Shown here one piece after another: positions 20,701 through 31,606 of a DNA stretch of 64,000 nt. Made by a program: the position numbers and the translations under genes. Every line of letters starts with the position of its first letter. Positions within the stretch are counted from its first letter, which is position 1. The stretch covers positions 53,872,275 to 53,936,274 of the forward strand of contig CM068377.1 of assembly GCA_034770075.1 (NCBI GenBank). Reading direction: 5' to 3'. The DNA is from Aralia elata (taxonomy: Eukaryota; Streptophyta; Magnoliopsida; Apiales; Araliaceae). The notes beneath the pieces were generated by a model. That model saw only the letters and a list, made by a program, of their open reading frames with translations, ran no database searches and had not been told where the DNA came from.

Positions 20701-22809
20701 TGTAGACACCCAAATTTTGCGTTTCCTTCTACTAACCATGACAGGAGGGCGAAATCGTCAATTGAACCGGCTTGCGGGAGCAAAGGAGCGGGCACAAGGG
20801 CAAGCGCCCGACACCGCCGCAATGTTTTGGGCAACCCAAGTTTACGTGACAATAAAGCCGTCCGAGGCAGGCATTTCCGAATGAGGTGGCACGTCTCCCG
20901 GAAATTCCCGAACTGCAGAATACGAGCCTGTCAGCGAAAACCGACGTCGCGGCACGAAAATCGAGGCGTGGCACAAAAATCGAGAAAGTCAAGCCCGCCA
21001 GCCGCGGATAGATCTGCGGCCAAGTGGGTGCGCCAGCACGGAAACCAGGAAATCAGCACTACCAGCTGAGTGCGATGGGAGGCGCGCCAGCTGGCCAGCC
21101 GCAGATCCATCTGCGGCCAGCCGCAGGTAGATCTGCGGCTGGCTTTGGCCAGCCTATTTAAGCCCAGCTTCGGGCAGCATACAGGAGGTTGGAAGAAATT
21201 TGGAAGAAGAAGGATTCAGCACAACAGCAGCACGGAATTTGAGAGAAAAATAGTAGATTTTTGCAACAAAAATAGGAAGAAAAGAGAGAAAAAAAAGAGA
21301 AATTTTACTCCTTTAATTTTGATTGTATCAAATATATTTCTCATACTATTCAAATACCAAGACTTCATCCTTTTGAGATCATTTTGCAAGGTAAAAATTC
21401 CCTTTGGTTGTAACAATTCATATCATCTTATTTGCTTAGATGGGATGTAGTTTTCATGTATATTGTTGAACAATCGTGGATTAGGGATTATTAGTGAAGG
21501 TTCCATCGGAATAAAATTCTTCCTAATAAACCGAGGATATCCAAGTGATGAAATTTCTAGCTTGTTTAGGGTGATTTATTGGGTGTAATTTATTTAGATT
21601 GTCATTTCCGGATATCATGGTGTATTAGATAAATCCGGGTTGGTTAGTTATGTAGGATTCATTTTGTAGGCATGTATTAATCTCGTGTGAGCCTAGGAAT
21701 GCGACCCCGTGGTCCAAATCCGATGATGGACGTTTTGATGTATGTGATAGATTCAAGATGCTCGTTTTGTAACATGTAACCATTGGGCCTTAAAACGACG
21801 CTAAGGCGAGGATCGGGTTTAAGGCCCCGAAATAGTGGAATCTATGCTTGTGGGCGTTTGGGGTATTTTGATGGCTTACATGCCCATGAATAACCCCAAC
21901 GCATTTTAATGCTTGATTTGATTTATGACACAAATTGATTTCAAAACTAAACGACGAAGATTTTCATAAAATCAATCAAACTAGGTTATTAGAATCACGA
22001 GGTTTAAAATTGGGAGTGCTAATGAATGTCGATTCCTATTTAACGAAAAAGCTAAAGAAAAATCGTTTTCCAAAACATCATACAAAATGATCTTATGAAT
22101 GAGTAACGTTTTATTAAACCGTTGTGCATAGGGTGAAAGAGATCCTAGAAGTTGCCCATCATGCTATTTACGAAAGCAACGTATAGATCTCGATTCCTAT
22201 TTTGACGAAGGTTTAGAAAACTCTTGTTTTGCCAAAACGACACCTAATGGAAATCTCATAGTTTTGACAAATTAAAATCAAACCTTTCTTATAAAGAATC
22301 AAGCTTTCTCGTATAAATCGAAGGACATTCCGAAGCATTCTCAAATCAAAGCACGATTTTCCCTAAAAAGTCCAAATGAATCTGTCATACAAACTCACCA
22401 CAACATTCATGTAGGCACACACACACATACGCGCACACGCACACGTTTCATGAATTAAAGGATAGGAAAACATCAAGATTGCGGTGACCGTGTTTCACGG
22501 AAGTCGAGGGGTGCCTAACACCTTCCCCTCACTTAAGCAAGCCCCCGAACTCTATGAATCTCGATTCGCAGACTAATTAATTCGGAGTCACATATGAGCC
22601 AGCGATTTATAAAAAAAGGGCGAAAACTCGGATGAGTTGGTACATCCATTTCAAATATACCAACTGGCGACTCTGGTTAATTGGCTCATCATAAAAAACG
22701 ATCTTTCAAAAATCCCGTCGACATTAATGCCGATCTTTTCCCAAAAATCATTAAATCAAAAGGATAAAATCGGAAAAGACAAGAAAGACGAGAAAACCCG
22801 GCGTCGACA
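20701..22809 (+). repeat. 3' LTR of element A
   Basis: This is the second copy of the 2109-bp LTR. Differences from the 5' copy seen by eye are single-base changes near 20910, 20973, 21126, 22126, 22169 and 22699. One of them (CAG to CAGG context at 21126) touches one arm of the third palindrome. The following GTAGT (22810-22814) is the target-site duplication. Confidence 0.92.
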
Positions 22810-22814
22810 GTAGT

Positions 22815-25200
22815 TATTGAGCATAATGTAAAAGACATAAAGTAAATGACACAAGAGGTTTTAAGTGGTTCGAAAACTGAACAACTCCTAGTCCACTCTT
22901 CTACTTCAACAAGTAGGAATCCACTAATTTAGTCACTAAGACAAGGACGCTCCGCCCTCCTCAAGTTCAGCAGACAAGAGTTGTTTTTAGTCCCTTGGAC
23001 AAGGATCCTTTGATCCTCTTCAAGTCCATCAGACTTGAAACACTATAGACTAAGACCAGCAGCCTTAGAATCTCTTGTACCTTTTGGTACTCAGCAAGTC
23101 CAGCAGACTTGACTTGGTTTAGTCACTTAAGACAAAGACGCTCCGCCCTCTTTGGTGTGTTGATTGTTTGTTGGGTTGTGTTGCTAAGTTGAACTTTGAT
23201 CTCCTTCATCTTCAGGTACTTAGCAACTGTTGATGATCGTCTTCTGAACGCTGCTGATGATTGTCGTTGAAGCTCTTCTTCTTCTAGTACATAGCAAATG
23301 CAGATGATCACCTTCTACTTACTGTTTAAGCTCTTCTTCTTCTAGTACATAGTCATGAACACTTGTTGTCTTGTATACAGAACCTGTTCTGTTCTTCATA
23401 TTGTCAGCTTGCAGTGTTCATGGTTGATCACAGAGTCACTTTTCTAGATTTGCTTTCAGCTCTGGTTACTCTTGATCTTGGCTTCTTGGTCATTCGACTC
23501 TTAGCTCATATGCCAGCCCTTTGGCATATTTCTGATGTTGCGGTGAAGCGTTCAGCAGATTTGTTCAATCAGTGTTCTTGCTCTCGTTCACCACACTCTC
23601 TGAATCTTGACGCTGTTTGCCATAAATAGATTCCATGATCTTTCCGTTTGGAATGCTGTCATTGCTAGCTTCCTGTTGCAAAACTTCCGGTTGGAGTATT
23701 CCCTTTCTGCAGACTTCTTTATTGTACCAATGAATATTTTACTCTTTAAAGTCTGCTAGTGATAGCTGAGTCAGCTTCCATTAACTGGTACCAAGTTAGT
23801 GGAGTCATGTGTGCTGACTTTTGCTGCAGTATTGATTCTCCTCTTTGCTCATTTAAGTACTCAGCCGCTTATCTTGGGATAATAAACCTAAGTGTTATGA
23901 TGTCTTTAATCCTTGCTAGCACTTACTTACTCTACGATCAACTAGGTTGTAGCATGTTGCTTCAGATCGTAGAGTCGTCTGCCCGCTTCATAACGTGGAC
24001 TTATGATCATGCATGATGTGTACTGCCTTGGAGCTCGTAGAGTGGCTGACTACACTTGCTTTATGCTTTAGTGTGTTTCTTATTGTATTGTAGTTGTGCC
24101 TTCTTGTGCTCTGTGATCTCCATTGAGCTTTACGTTCCCAGCGCATAGGTTCATGATCTTGTTGAGTTTTTGCTTCAGTTTGTTTAACGTCGAGGACTGC
24201 TCTGTGTTCTTCAGGTGTTAGCTCTGCAGACTCTTTCTGATCATAGAGGACTGCTCTATGATCTTGAGGTGCAAGCTCCATTGTTGTAGAGGAATGCTCC
24301 GCGTTCCTTAGATATTGTCTCTGCCGTTATGTCATAGAGGATTGCTCTATGATCTTCTGATGTTTTAGCACTTTCATTGTAGAGGACTGCTCTACTTAAT
24401 CTTCAGATATTTTCTCTGTTTTTATGTCATAGAGTACTGCTCTATGATCTTCTGTTGCTTCGCTGAAACTGCCAGAGTACGTCTGTTATCTTTGGCTCAA
24501 TTCTATGATCACTTGATCTGGTTGGTGCTTTCCTACTCTACGACCTTGTCTAAGGTGCAAGTTGTAGAGTCTTGATGGATCGTAGAGTGTGTATTTGAGC
24601 TGCCATGTGATCTCTGTTATGGCTTGATGCTTCAGATGCACTCTGAGATCTTTGTTTGTCTGATAGCTCGTGCTCAGCTTACTTAGAAGCCCTTATGAAG
24701 ATTGCTACTTTAACTTAGAGTGCTTAGGCAGAGACAGCTCTACGATGTTGCTTGATCATAGATTGTTCATGGGAGTCGTAAAGTGACTAACTGGATTAAC
24801 TCTACGAACTCAAGAACAAGAGCTCTACGATACCGAATGAGCCCTGCGACATGCCGAGCCTTACTTTACGTTTGCCTTGCAAGATCTGTGATGACATGCT
24901 CAACTCTACGATGTGACTAGCCGAGCTTCACCCTATGTTAGTTTGGTCCAACTCTACGATGCCGAGATGAAGCTTTGCGTATGCCTGGCCCAACTCTACG
25001 ACGCCGAGATAAAACTTTGCGTATGCCTGGCTCAACTCTACGATGCCGAGAGAGAGAGAGAGCTATGCGACTTAACCGAGCCTCACTCTACGTTTGCCTG
25101 GCTGACTCTACGTCCCTTTTATGCTAACTGAACTCTAAGCTGGTTGTCTGCTCTATGATCCTTCACTGGATACTTTGTATAGTACTCAACGATCAGTCTG
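22815..25200. other. Main part of a probable Ty1/copia (SIRE/Maximus-like) LTR region
   Basis: Right after element A come TTTTAAGTGGTTCGAAAACT, ACAACTCCTAGTCCACTC and AAGTAGGAATCCACTAATTT, then repeated 'GACAAGGA' and 'TCCAGCAGACTTG' phrases. I recognise this order from long SIRE/Maximus copia LTRs. No protein-coding domain is present; open frames such as 23363-23629 and 23759-24016 lack any family pattern. The last kilobase is dominated by CTCTACGA motifs. Terminal sequences and TSD were not found, so this could be a solo or truncated LTR. Confidence 0.45.
23930..25165. repeat. Cluster of CTCTACGA / TCGTAGAG motifs on both strands
   Basis: Roughly 25 copies of CTCTA(C/T)GA or its reverse complement occur in 1.2 kb, for example at 23931, 23968, 24031, 24256, 24345, 24442, 24535, 24740, 24822, 24904, 24952, 24993 and 25037. 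Several make local inverted repeats such as CATAGAGGACTGCTCTATGA. At 24918-25060 a 42-bp unit repeats in tandem about three times. Confidence 0.7.
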
Positions 25201-25884
25201 TCCTTTACTTATTACATATATCATTTTAGCTCATAAAATCAACCTAACAAGTTTGATCTTTTTCTATTCTAAGTCCTTTGTACATCAACTTTATTAAAGG
25301 ACTTTACAACACTCACTATTACAAATATGCTTTGATCAGATAAATATTAATTCAGCTTAGATCAACCTAACATATTTGATCTTTTCATTCTAAGTCCTTG
25401 TACATATATATTTTATTAAGGACTTTACAAGGCTTTATAAGTGTGAATGTTCTTCTTATCATTTTGTCATCAATCAAATTACATATACTAAATAATGGTA
25501 ATCTCATGCAGATGTTTGAAGAATCTCCCCTTATAAGAATAGACTCAAACGTCTCATGCAGATTCCCAACAGAATATACCTAATTGCCATGTGTAGCCAG
25601 TGAGAATGTATCCTTAATGACTCTTGTTTAGCTTAATTCACATTGAAATATAGTGTTTTAATTAAACATGAGATATTTATGCTACTATCGGAAGAGGTGT
25701 ATAATTACTTTAAGTTCTCGGTTTTCTATTCATATGATTCATTGATTAAAAGGGGAAGTTAGGAGATTAAGCTTTGCATTTGAGGAAATTTTGACCTTGG
25801 GTTGTTTTTTTATCATAAATAGAAAAACCAAATCAACTTCTATTACATAGTTCAATTGTTAGATTAATTGATCACCAAACCACA
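25201..25884. other. AT-rich interval before element B, nothing recognised
   Basis: Two similar phrases (TCAACCTAACAAGTTTGATC near 25228 and TCAACCTAACATATTTGATC near 25362, each followed by a CTAAGTCC stretch) show a local duplication of about 130 bp. No gene, RNA or element end was recognised. Confidence 0.5.
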
Positions 25885-25889
25885 TGTAT

Positions 25890-27482
25890 TGTGATAACCA
25901 AAATTTTTAAGTTATTATAAATAGATATATTAATTCAATATTAGTAATATTGAAAATTTTGTGATGTATTGAGAATGTTATGTGACTATATTATATAATG
26001 ATATTTGTCAATGATGATAAATCTGTTAAGACATATGTGAGATATGTTTAATTCAAACAACAAGGAAACTCATAACTAAATAAAATATATATTGGAAGTG
26101 GTAACTAAATAACCTAAGGGTTATAGTAATTAAGGTAGGCTAGTATGAAATTTATATACTAGTACCCTAACCCTAGATATTTAATTCATACATCTCAATT
26201 AGTTAATTTTATAACTTGATTGAAGCAAGTCTAATTGAGTTATAAAAATAAGGTATGAATATTGATGTAATAAAATGTGTAATTAGTCCTAATAGTATAA
26301 ATTACTAGTGGACTAGTTCATTTAGTTTATTAATCAAGCACATTTATTTAATTAAAGATAGACTTGAATGTTATTAGATGAATTAATTAATCTAGCCCTA
26401 TTGCTTTATTATCAAGCCCACTTAAATTAATTGATAGCGGACTTGAATTGTTAAATGGAATTAATTAACCAACATATTGGGAGCCCAATAATTTAATAAA
26501 CTAACAGCCCAAGGATGATAATAATTAAACTTGATTTCTAATATCCCAAACTAGTAGATTACAAGCCCAAATAAAATACATTAATGGCTCAAGCTTTAGC
26601 CCAATTGAGGAGGGACTTTTTGGTCATTTGATAAGCTAAATTAGCAATTAAAATAAATTAATAATGGAGCAAAATAGCAAGAAGTGGCCGGTCATGTGGG
26701 AGTGAAAAGGAGAAATGATTTCATTTTTTTAGTTCTTATCTTTAAGCTAGGTGTCATTAAATCATTTAGCCATTTGTTTAGTTTAACTTTCCAATTAAGT
26801 AAAAGATAAGGATGAGTAGTAAAAGAGAGAAGTATTAGGAGGATAAAATTAGATATACAATCTATATCTAATTTTAAAGCAAGTATACCACATTAGATAT
26901 TTTACATTACTTCTCTTCACTTCTTATTTCCTAGAAAGCTAAAAGAAATTCAAGAGAGAGAGAGAGGGACTCACGGCAAGAAGGAGGAGAAAAGGGAGGA
27001 GATCAATCATGCACCCTAAGTTCCTAACTTATTTTGGAAGGAAGAGAAGAGTAGCCAACAAATCTAGGTAAAAGAAAAAAAATTCAAGCTTTTGATAAAG
27101 TTTTGTGTAGTTAGTTACTTTTATTTTAGATCTATGAAGGTTTATGATCTTGTTGGTGAAAACCTTATGAAAAAGGTTAGATCTTGAGATATGTTATATA
27201 ACTTGTTAATATATGTGATATTGTGTTGAAAATTTTGGGGAAAAACTAGTTAATGAATTTATTTTTTCTGAAAAATGTTTAGTTAGTAAGTGAGATCTAT
27301 GTTATTTCCTTTGAGATTCATGTATGGTAGTTGTGATTTTCTTGTTGGGTGTGCTAGAATTATAAGTTATGAGCAAAAGCCCTTTGGAATGAACAAAATA
27401 TTAAGGTTATGTTAAAACACCTCATTGTTGGAAAAACAAGCTGCTGACCCCTTACTTTGACACTGTTTTTCGGGTCCTAAAC
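25890..27482 (+). repeat. 5' LTR of element B, left part
   Basis: This part runs from TGTGATAACC to the insertion point of element C, where TAAAC (27478-27482) is the target site later duplicated. It includes the leader-like segment with ATG and donor at 27009-27067. The LTR continues at 39126. Confidence 0.88.
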
Positions 27483-28732
27483 TGTGACAAACGAGAATTT
27501 TGTAACTTAATTTAAATATTTATTGATTGAATAAATATTTTTTTGATGATTTGATTGTTGAATTAATCGATTAATCGATCAATTTGTGGTAGATTAATTT
27601 AATTATATGTGTTACATTAGTAAAATTGACGTGGAGAATTTTTATATTTAAAGTATGTGTTTAATTGAATTTATTTGATTAAATGCATTATTTAAATAAG
27701 TATAATGTTATTTCTAATTAATTTAATATTAATTAGAGATTTAATAATTTATCATATTTAATAAATGAGAATTTTATTTATGTGATTTAACGTAGAATTA
27801 TTCTATTTTATTTAATTGATTTTAGTAAGATTATTTAGTTGATTAAAAGTGTGACATGAACTATATAATAAGTAGTTTATTAAAATAAATTAGAAGGAAG
27901 GATAAATGTGGTTAGCCAGACGAGGCCTTAAGGGGAGTTGGAGTCAGTTAACCCATTATGGGATTAACTGACATCCATATTGCGTTAGTTCTCTAGTTCG
28001 TGTTTTATTGCCTCAGTTCTAATAGCTAATACAGAGAGAAAAGAGAGAGAATTGTGAGGAATTAGAGAATTGAAGAAGGAAATCCTTTCATCTAGTTGCA
28101 TAATCTAGCACCAAATCAAAGGTAATTCTTAGATTTTAATCTTTAAATTATGTTTTCTTAATTTTCTCCATGAATGCATATTCTGAGTTCTCTGTAAACT
28201 AAGTTCTATGGCTAAGTTTTTATAGAATGATGATTAGATGTTCGAAAGCATGTATAAGCATCTTTTATATGATGTATATGTGATTTAGAGTAATTAAATA
28301 AATGAAATCATGTTTTAATTGAAGTTCTGAAAAGTTACAGAGTAGTTAGTTACGAGCATTGCTTAAATGTATGAAATTAAAGTTGGTGTTGCTAGTTAAT
28401 TGGTTAAATTGATAACTTATTTTGTTTATGTATGAAAAAAATGAAGGAAACAAGATTTAAACGTATTAATTTGGTATTATAATGAACTTGTTATGTGTGA
28501 TTTCATGGAAATTAAAGAAACTCGATAAAATGATAAAAAACTTAAAATTTGATTCTTAGATTCATGGTTTATGTGATTTAAGTTGTTAGAATCATGCTAG
28601 AAGGCTTGGGTAATGATTATGTATGAATTATAGTAACTGGGTATGTTTACTTTGATGTAAGAATAACAAAATTGGAAATATTTGGCCTGTTTCTGTGTTC
28701 TTCGCGAACTGCAGAGTCTGGAATTCGTGTTT

Positions 28733-28821
28733 CTCTCCCCGGCGAGCTCAATGAACTGAGTTTCTTGCCCCGGCGAGCTCATTGAACTGAAATTTTGTGA
28801 AGGAATTCTCGCCCCGGCGAG
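28733..28821. repeat. GC stem-loop repeats in C's 5' LTR (three copies)
   Basis: CTCGCCCCGGCGAG has 6-base arms around CC. Three variants lie at 28733, 28765 and 28808, set in AT-rich DNA with AATGAACTGAG spacers. The 3' LTR has five copies at 37512-37651, so copy number has changed since insertion. Confidence 0.8.
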
Positions 28822-30002
28822 CTCAGTGCAGGAAGAGTTAAAATTTTTCTTTCTTTGTAGTTAAGCTATGTCACCCTATGCATGTTTAAAACTTAGATTA
28901 ATATGTTGAACGAATATTAAGACGTTGAGTTTTAGGAATTCTTAAGTATGATATTGCTATGATTAAGTTTATAACTTCGGAAGTGAGATTAATAATTAAA
29001 AAACAATTGAGATGTTAGAATGAAAGTTTGATGTGAATGAATCCTGAAGTGTTTATAATACTGTAACTAATTTTGTTACTACTTTATAAACCGGATGTAT
29101 AGGTTGATTAAGGAACGTGTATTTTTATTTTGTAATCTACGCACAAGGCAAGTTTTCTATCCTTAATCTTTTATTTCATCAAAAGCAAGTTTATTACTCT
29201 TAATCTTTTTATTTCATTGAAAGCAAGTATCGTATCCTTACTTTTTACGTTTACGCAAGTTTTCTACCTTGATCTATTATTTCGTTGAAAGCAAGCTACC
29301 TAATACTACCTTGATTTCAATTACGCAAGTTCCTAAATTTCATTATCTTAGAATGCAAGCTTCATATTGCTATTACTTACTGGAGCAAGTTATTATTCAT
29401 ATTCCATACAATTTCATGGATTCAATGAGAAGTTCTAAATTTCTTTTTGTAATACTTCAGTTATACAAAATTTACCCAATTATACCTTTTGCGAGATTTA
29501 ATCCCTAATTCTCGAATATCAATTACATTTTATTGAACCTTGATTGACTAGCGAACCCTTATTGATTCGACTAGTCCATAGTTGATGAGCGTTCTAAATT
29601 CTAGAAATGGTATTGAAGTAAATCTAAACCAAACTCCCTTTGGTGCGGACTCCGATGTCAAACTGAGATGAACAACCCTTATACAGGGGATTTTATTACG
29701 CGTTAGTGTTAAGATGTTGTGCACACACATGGTACAAAGGGCTGATCCCCCTGAGTACGAGAAGTAAGGTCCATATAGTCTTACGACTGTTAAAGGTTTA
29801 AAGTAGAAATACTTGATAACCTGGGACATAGTTTGTGGTCTTAAGACCCTCGGATGTTCTTTCGAATCTTGTCTTATATTCTTGACTCAAAAGCTAAATC
29901 TTCGATTATTCAATATCCATTGATTATTTCGCATGTTATTATTATTGTTGTTGTCGTACTTGCTGGGCAATCATTGCTCACCCTTGCATAATAACATTGC
30001 AG

Positions 30003-30064
30003 CTAAAGTTGAAAGAGTTGATGAGCCGCCCACTAGTAAAGGCAAAGGCAAAGCAATCAAGTGA
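30003..30064 (+). other. Lysine-rich exon-like segment in C's 5' LTR
   Basis: After CATTGCAG a 62-nt stretch reads, in phase 1, AKVERVDEPPTSKGKGKAIK then stop. It corresponds to the 50-nt versions in the B-family LTRs, with a 12-nt, frame-preserving length difference. The copy in C's 3' LTR (about 38817-38878) has an internal TGA. Confidence 0.4.
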
Positions 30065-30320
30065 TGAAGACTTGTTATATTGTTTAAATGATGATTATGT
30101 AATAGACTTAATTTATGTTCCCGCACTGATGTTTATTTAAGGTTAGATGACCTGGGATTTATTTATTAATGATGTTGTAACCCTTTATTGGGAAATTTCT
30201 ATTTTAATTAAGAGTTTTCATTCATATTAAATGGGTAGTTAGATGTGATGTGATATTTTTGGATAGTGAACACCAAATCTTGTGGATATTTAAGCACCCG
30301 AATTTGGGGGTATCACAGGT

Positions 30321-30332
30321 TGGTATCAGAGC
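30321..30332 (+). other. Primer binding site of element C
   Basis: TGGTATCAGAGC is the usual complement of the 3' end of initiator methionine tRNA, placed 3 bp after the LTR end. Confidence 0.88.
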
Positions 30333-30550
30333 TGTAGGTTATGAACCTTAGGTGGGGAAACCTTAGGGTAGTAGCCTTTGAAGAGTTAGAAAATATAGTG
30401 GTGATAAACTCTTATCGAGTTCCAAGGGATGAATTAAGAATATTCATCAAAGATAATAAAAGACTTTATGTGTTATGTGCTTATGTGTTAACAACCTATG
30501 TGCTGCGACTAGTACCGAGTATTAATTAAAATTTAAACTTTGTTGTCAGG

Positions 30551-31309
30551 ATGTCGGATGTTGGAGGATTCAGTCAGCCTAGGGATGTTGATCCCCGAGT
30601 GGCTGGAGAGGAGGAGCCCCGTGATATTCATGTTATCCGGGAGCAGTTGATACACAGAGAGCCATCTCCATTGATCACGGTTGTGGGTCAGGAGTATGAG
30701 CCTGAGTCTGATCCAGAGGAGGATCCTGAAGAGGTAGAGGCTGAGGAGGATGATGAGGATTCCGAGAAGGTACTCCTTACCTCTGTTGATGTTGAGATGT
30801 ACGATGCATTGTACGATCGTACTGTTGAGTTACAGGATAAAGTCAGAGAATTGGAGGTACTGGCAAATAGATGCCAGACTCTCATAGATCAGAAGAATGA
30901 GAAGATCGAGGATCTTGATATACGTCTTGGAGACGTGGAGTGGAAGTTAGTTCAGACAGAAAGCCAAAAGGAAGACCTTTTAGCTGAGAATGAGAAGATG
31001 AAACTTGAGATTCAGAAACTGAAGGACGATTTGAGTGAGGAGTCAGCGGAACGTGCTAGAGCAGAGGATGCTTGGATGAACACCGCTCGACGTGCAGAGA
31101 TTTCCGAAGAAGGCGAACAAGCAAAGAGGGCTAAGATTGAGGAGACAGACTACACTTTTCAGACGGCGATTGATAGGGCCCAGGATCGGGTTTTCCACTA
31201 TCCAGTTCAGTTTGAGGACTTGCCATGGTACATGTTGGATCGCAGGACGATGCTCTGTATCATGGAGGAAGAACGTAGGAAGGCGGTTCGACACCTTAGT
31301 AGGCCGTGA
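30551..31309 (+). CDS. Extra coiled-coil ORF upstream of gag, element C
   Basis: A 252-codon ORF starts at MSDVGGF, right after a 3' splice-site-like TTGTTGTCAGG. Residues 50-75 are very acidic (EDPEEVEAEEDDEDSEKV). Residues 85-190 show heptad spacing of Leu/Ile/Val with charged residues, indicating a long coiled coil. A basic stretch (EQAKRAKIEE) and an aromatic-rich end (FHYPVQFEDLPWYMLDRR) follow. It is intact although gag-pol of the same copy is full of stops. A homologous, interrupted ORF sits at the same place in element B (MSDDVQG, shared R-x-EDAW-x3-AR motif). It matches no gag, protease or envelope pattern that I know. Function unknown; a role in RNA or particle assembly is only a guess. 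Confidence 0.75.
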   Translation: MSDVGGFSQPRDVDPRVAGEEEPRDIHVIREQLIHREPSPLITVVGQEYEPESDPEEDPEEVEAEEDDEDSEKVLLTSVDVEMYDALYDRTVELQDKVRELEVLANRCQTLIDQKNEKIEDLDIRLGDVEWKLVQTESQKEDLLAENEKMKLEIQKLKDDLSEESAERARAEDAWMNTARRAEISEEGEQAKRAKIEETDYTFQTAIDRAQDRVFHYPVQFEDLPWYMLDRRTMLCIMEEERRKAVRHLSRP

Positions 31310-31606
31310 TAGGAGACGTATTGAAGTATATGTGTAAATAATTATGGTAGTTAATGATGTAAATTCCAGCATGCTTATACACGATGGAATATGACTATTT
31401 AATCCTAAAGATTGTATAATCTTGGGATAGTTGATGTAAATAGCAGTGATGCTATCTTTCTATGTTTAAGACTTTTGAATTAATGAAATATCAGTTTTTT
31501 TTGAAGATGTTATGTGTTAAATGTATAACCTGAATTGTTTGAGTTAAATGTTGAACACTTAAGAAATTGAGAAATGATCTAATAAGCGCATATCCTTGAA
31601 CAGAAA

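Larger units (their letters stand above)
4302..22809 (+). mobile_element. Element A: young Tat/Ogre-type Ty3/gypsy retrotransposon with antisense genes
   Basis: The element is 18.5 kb and is bounded by TGTAGACACC and GGCGTCGACA, with the 5-bp duplication GTAGT at 4297-4301 and 22810-22814. LTRs are 4302-6410 and 20701-22809, both 2109 bp; I count six substitutions between them by eye. Order is LTR, PBS, gag-pro, intron, RT-RH-aRH-INT, two antisense genes, tandem array, PPT, LTR. The second, archaeal-type RNase H and the intron between protease and reverse transcriptase are known marks of the Tat/Ogre branch. The extra ORF upstream of gag reported for Ogre is not seen. Four lesions break gag-pol (near 8510, 8558, 9010 and 11730), two of them single-base A-run indels. 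Confidence 0.93.
27483..30317 (+). repeat. 5' LTR of element C
   Basis: It has an AT-rich beginning, a leader-like purine-rich part with a splice-donor-like CAAAG|GTAATTC at 28121, three GC stem-loop repeats at 28733-28821, a conserved exon-like segment at 30003-30064, and the terminal motif AATTTGGGGGTATCACA. No gene of its own is called. Confidence 0.9.

Noticed and set aside
23363..24016. Small ORFs (88 and 85 codons) in the copia-like region
   Set aside because: No family pattern, low-complexity surroundings, within a probable LTR.
29269..29829. Small ORFs in both C LTRs (79 and 93 codons)
   Set aside because: Present in both LTR copies as expected of repeats; the minus-strand one is shortened in the 3' copy. 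No domain.
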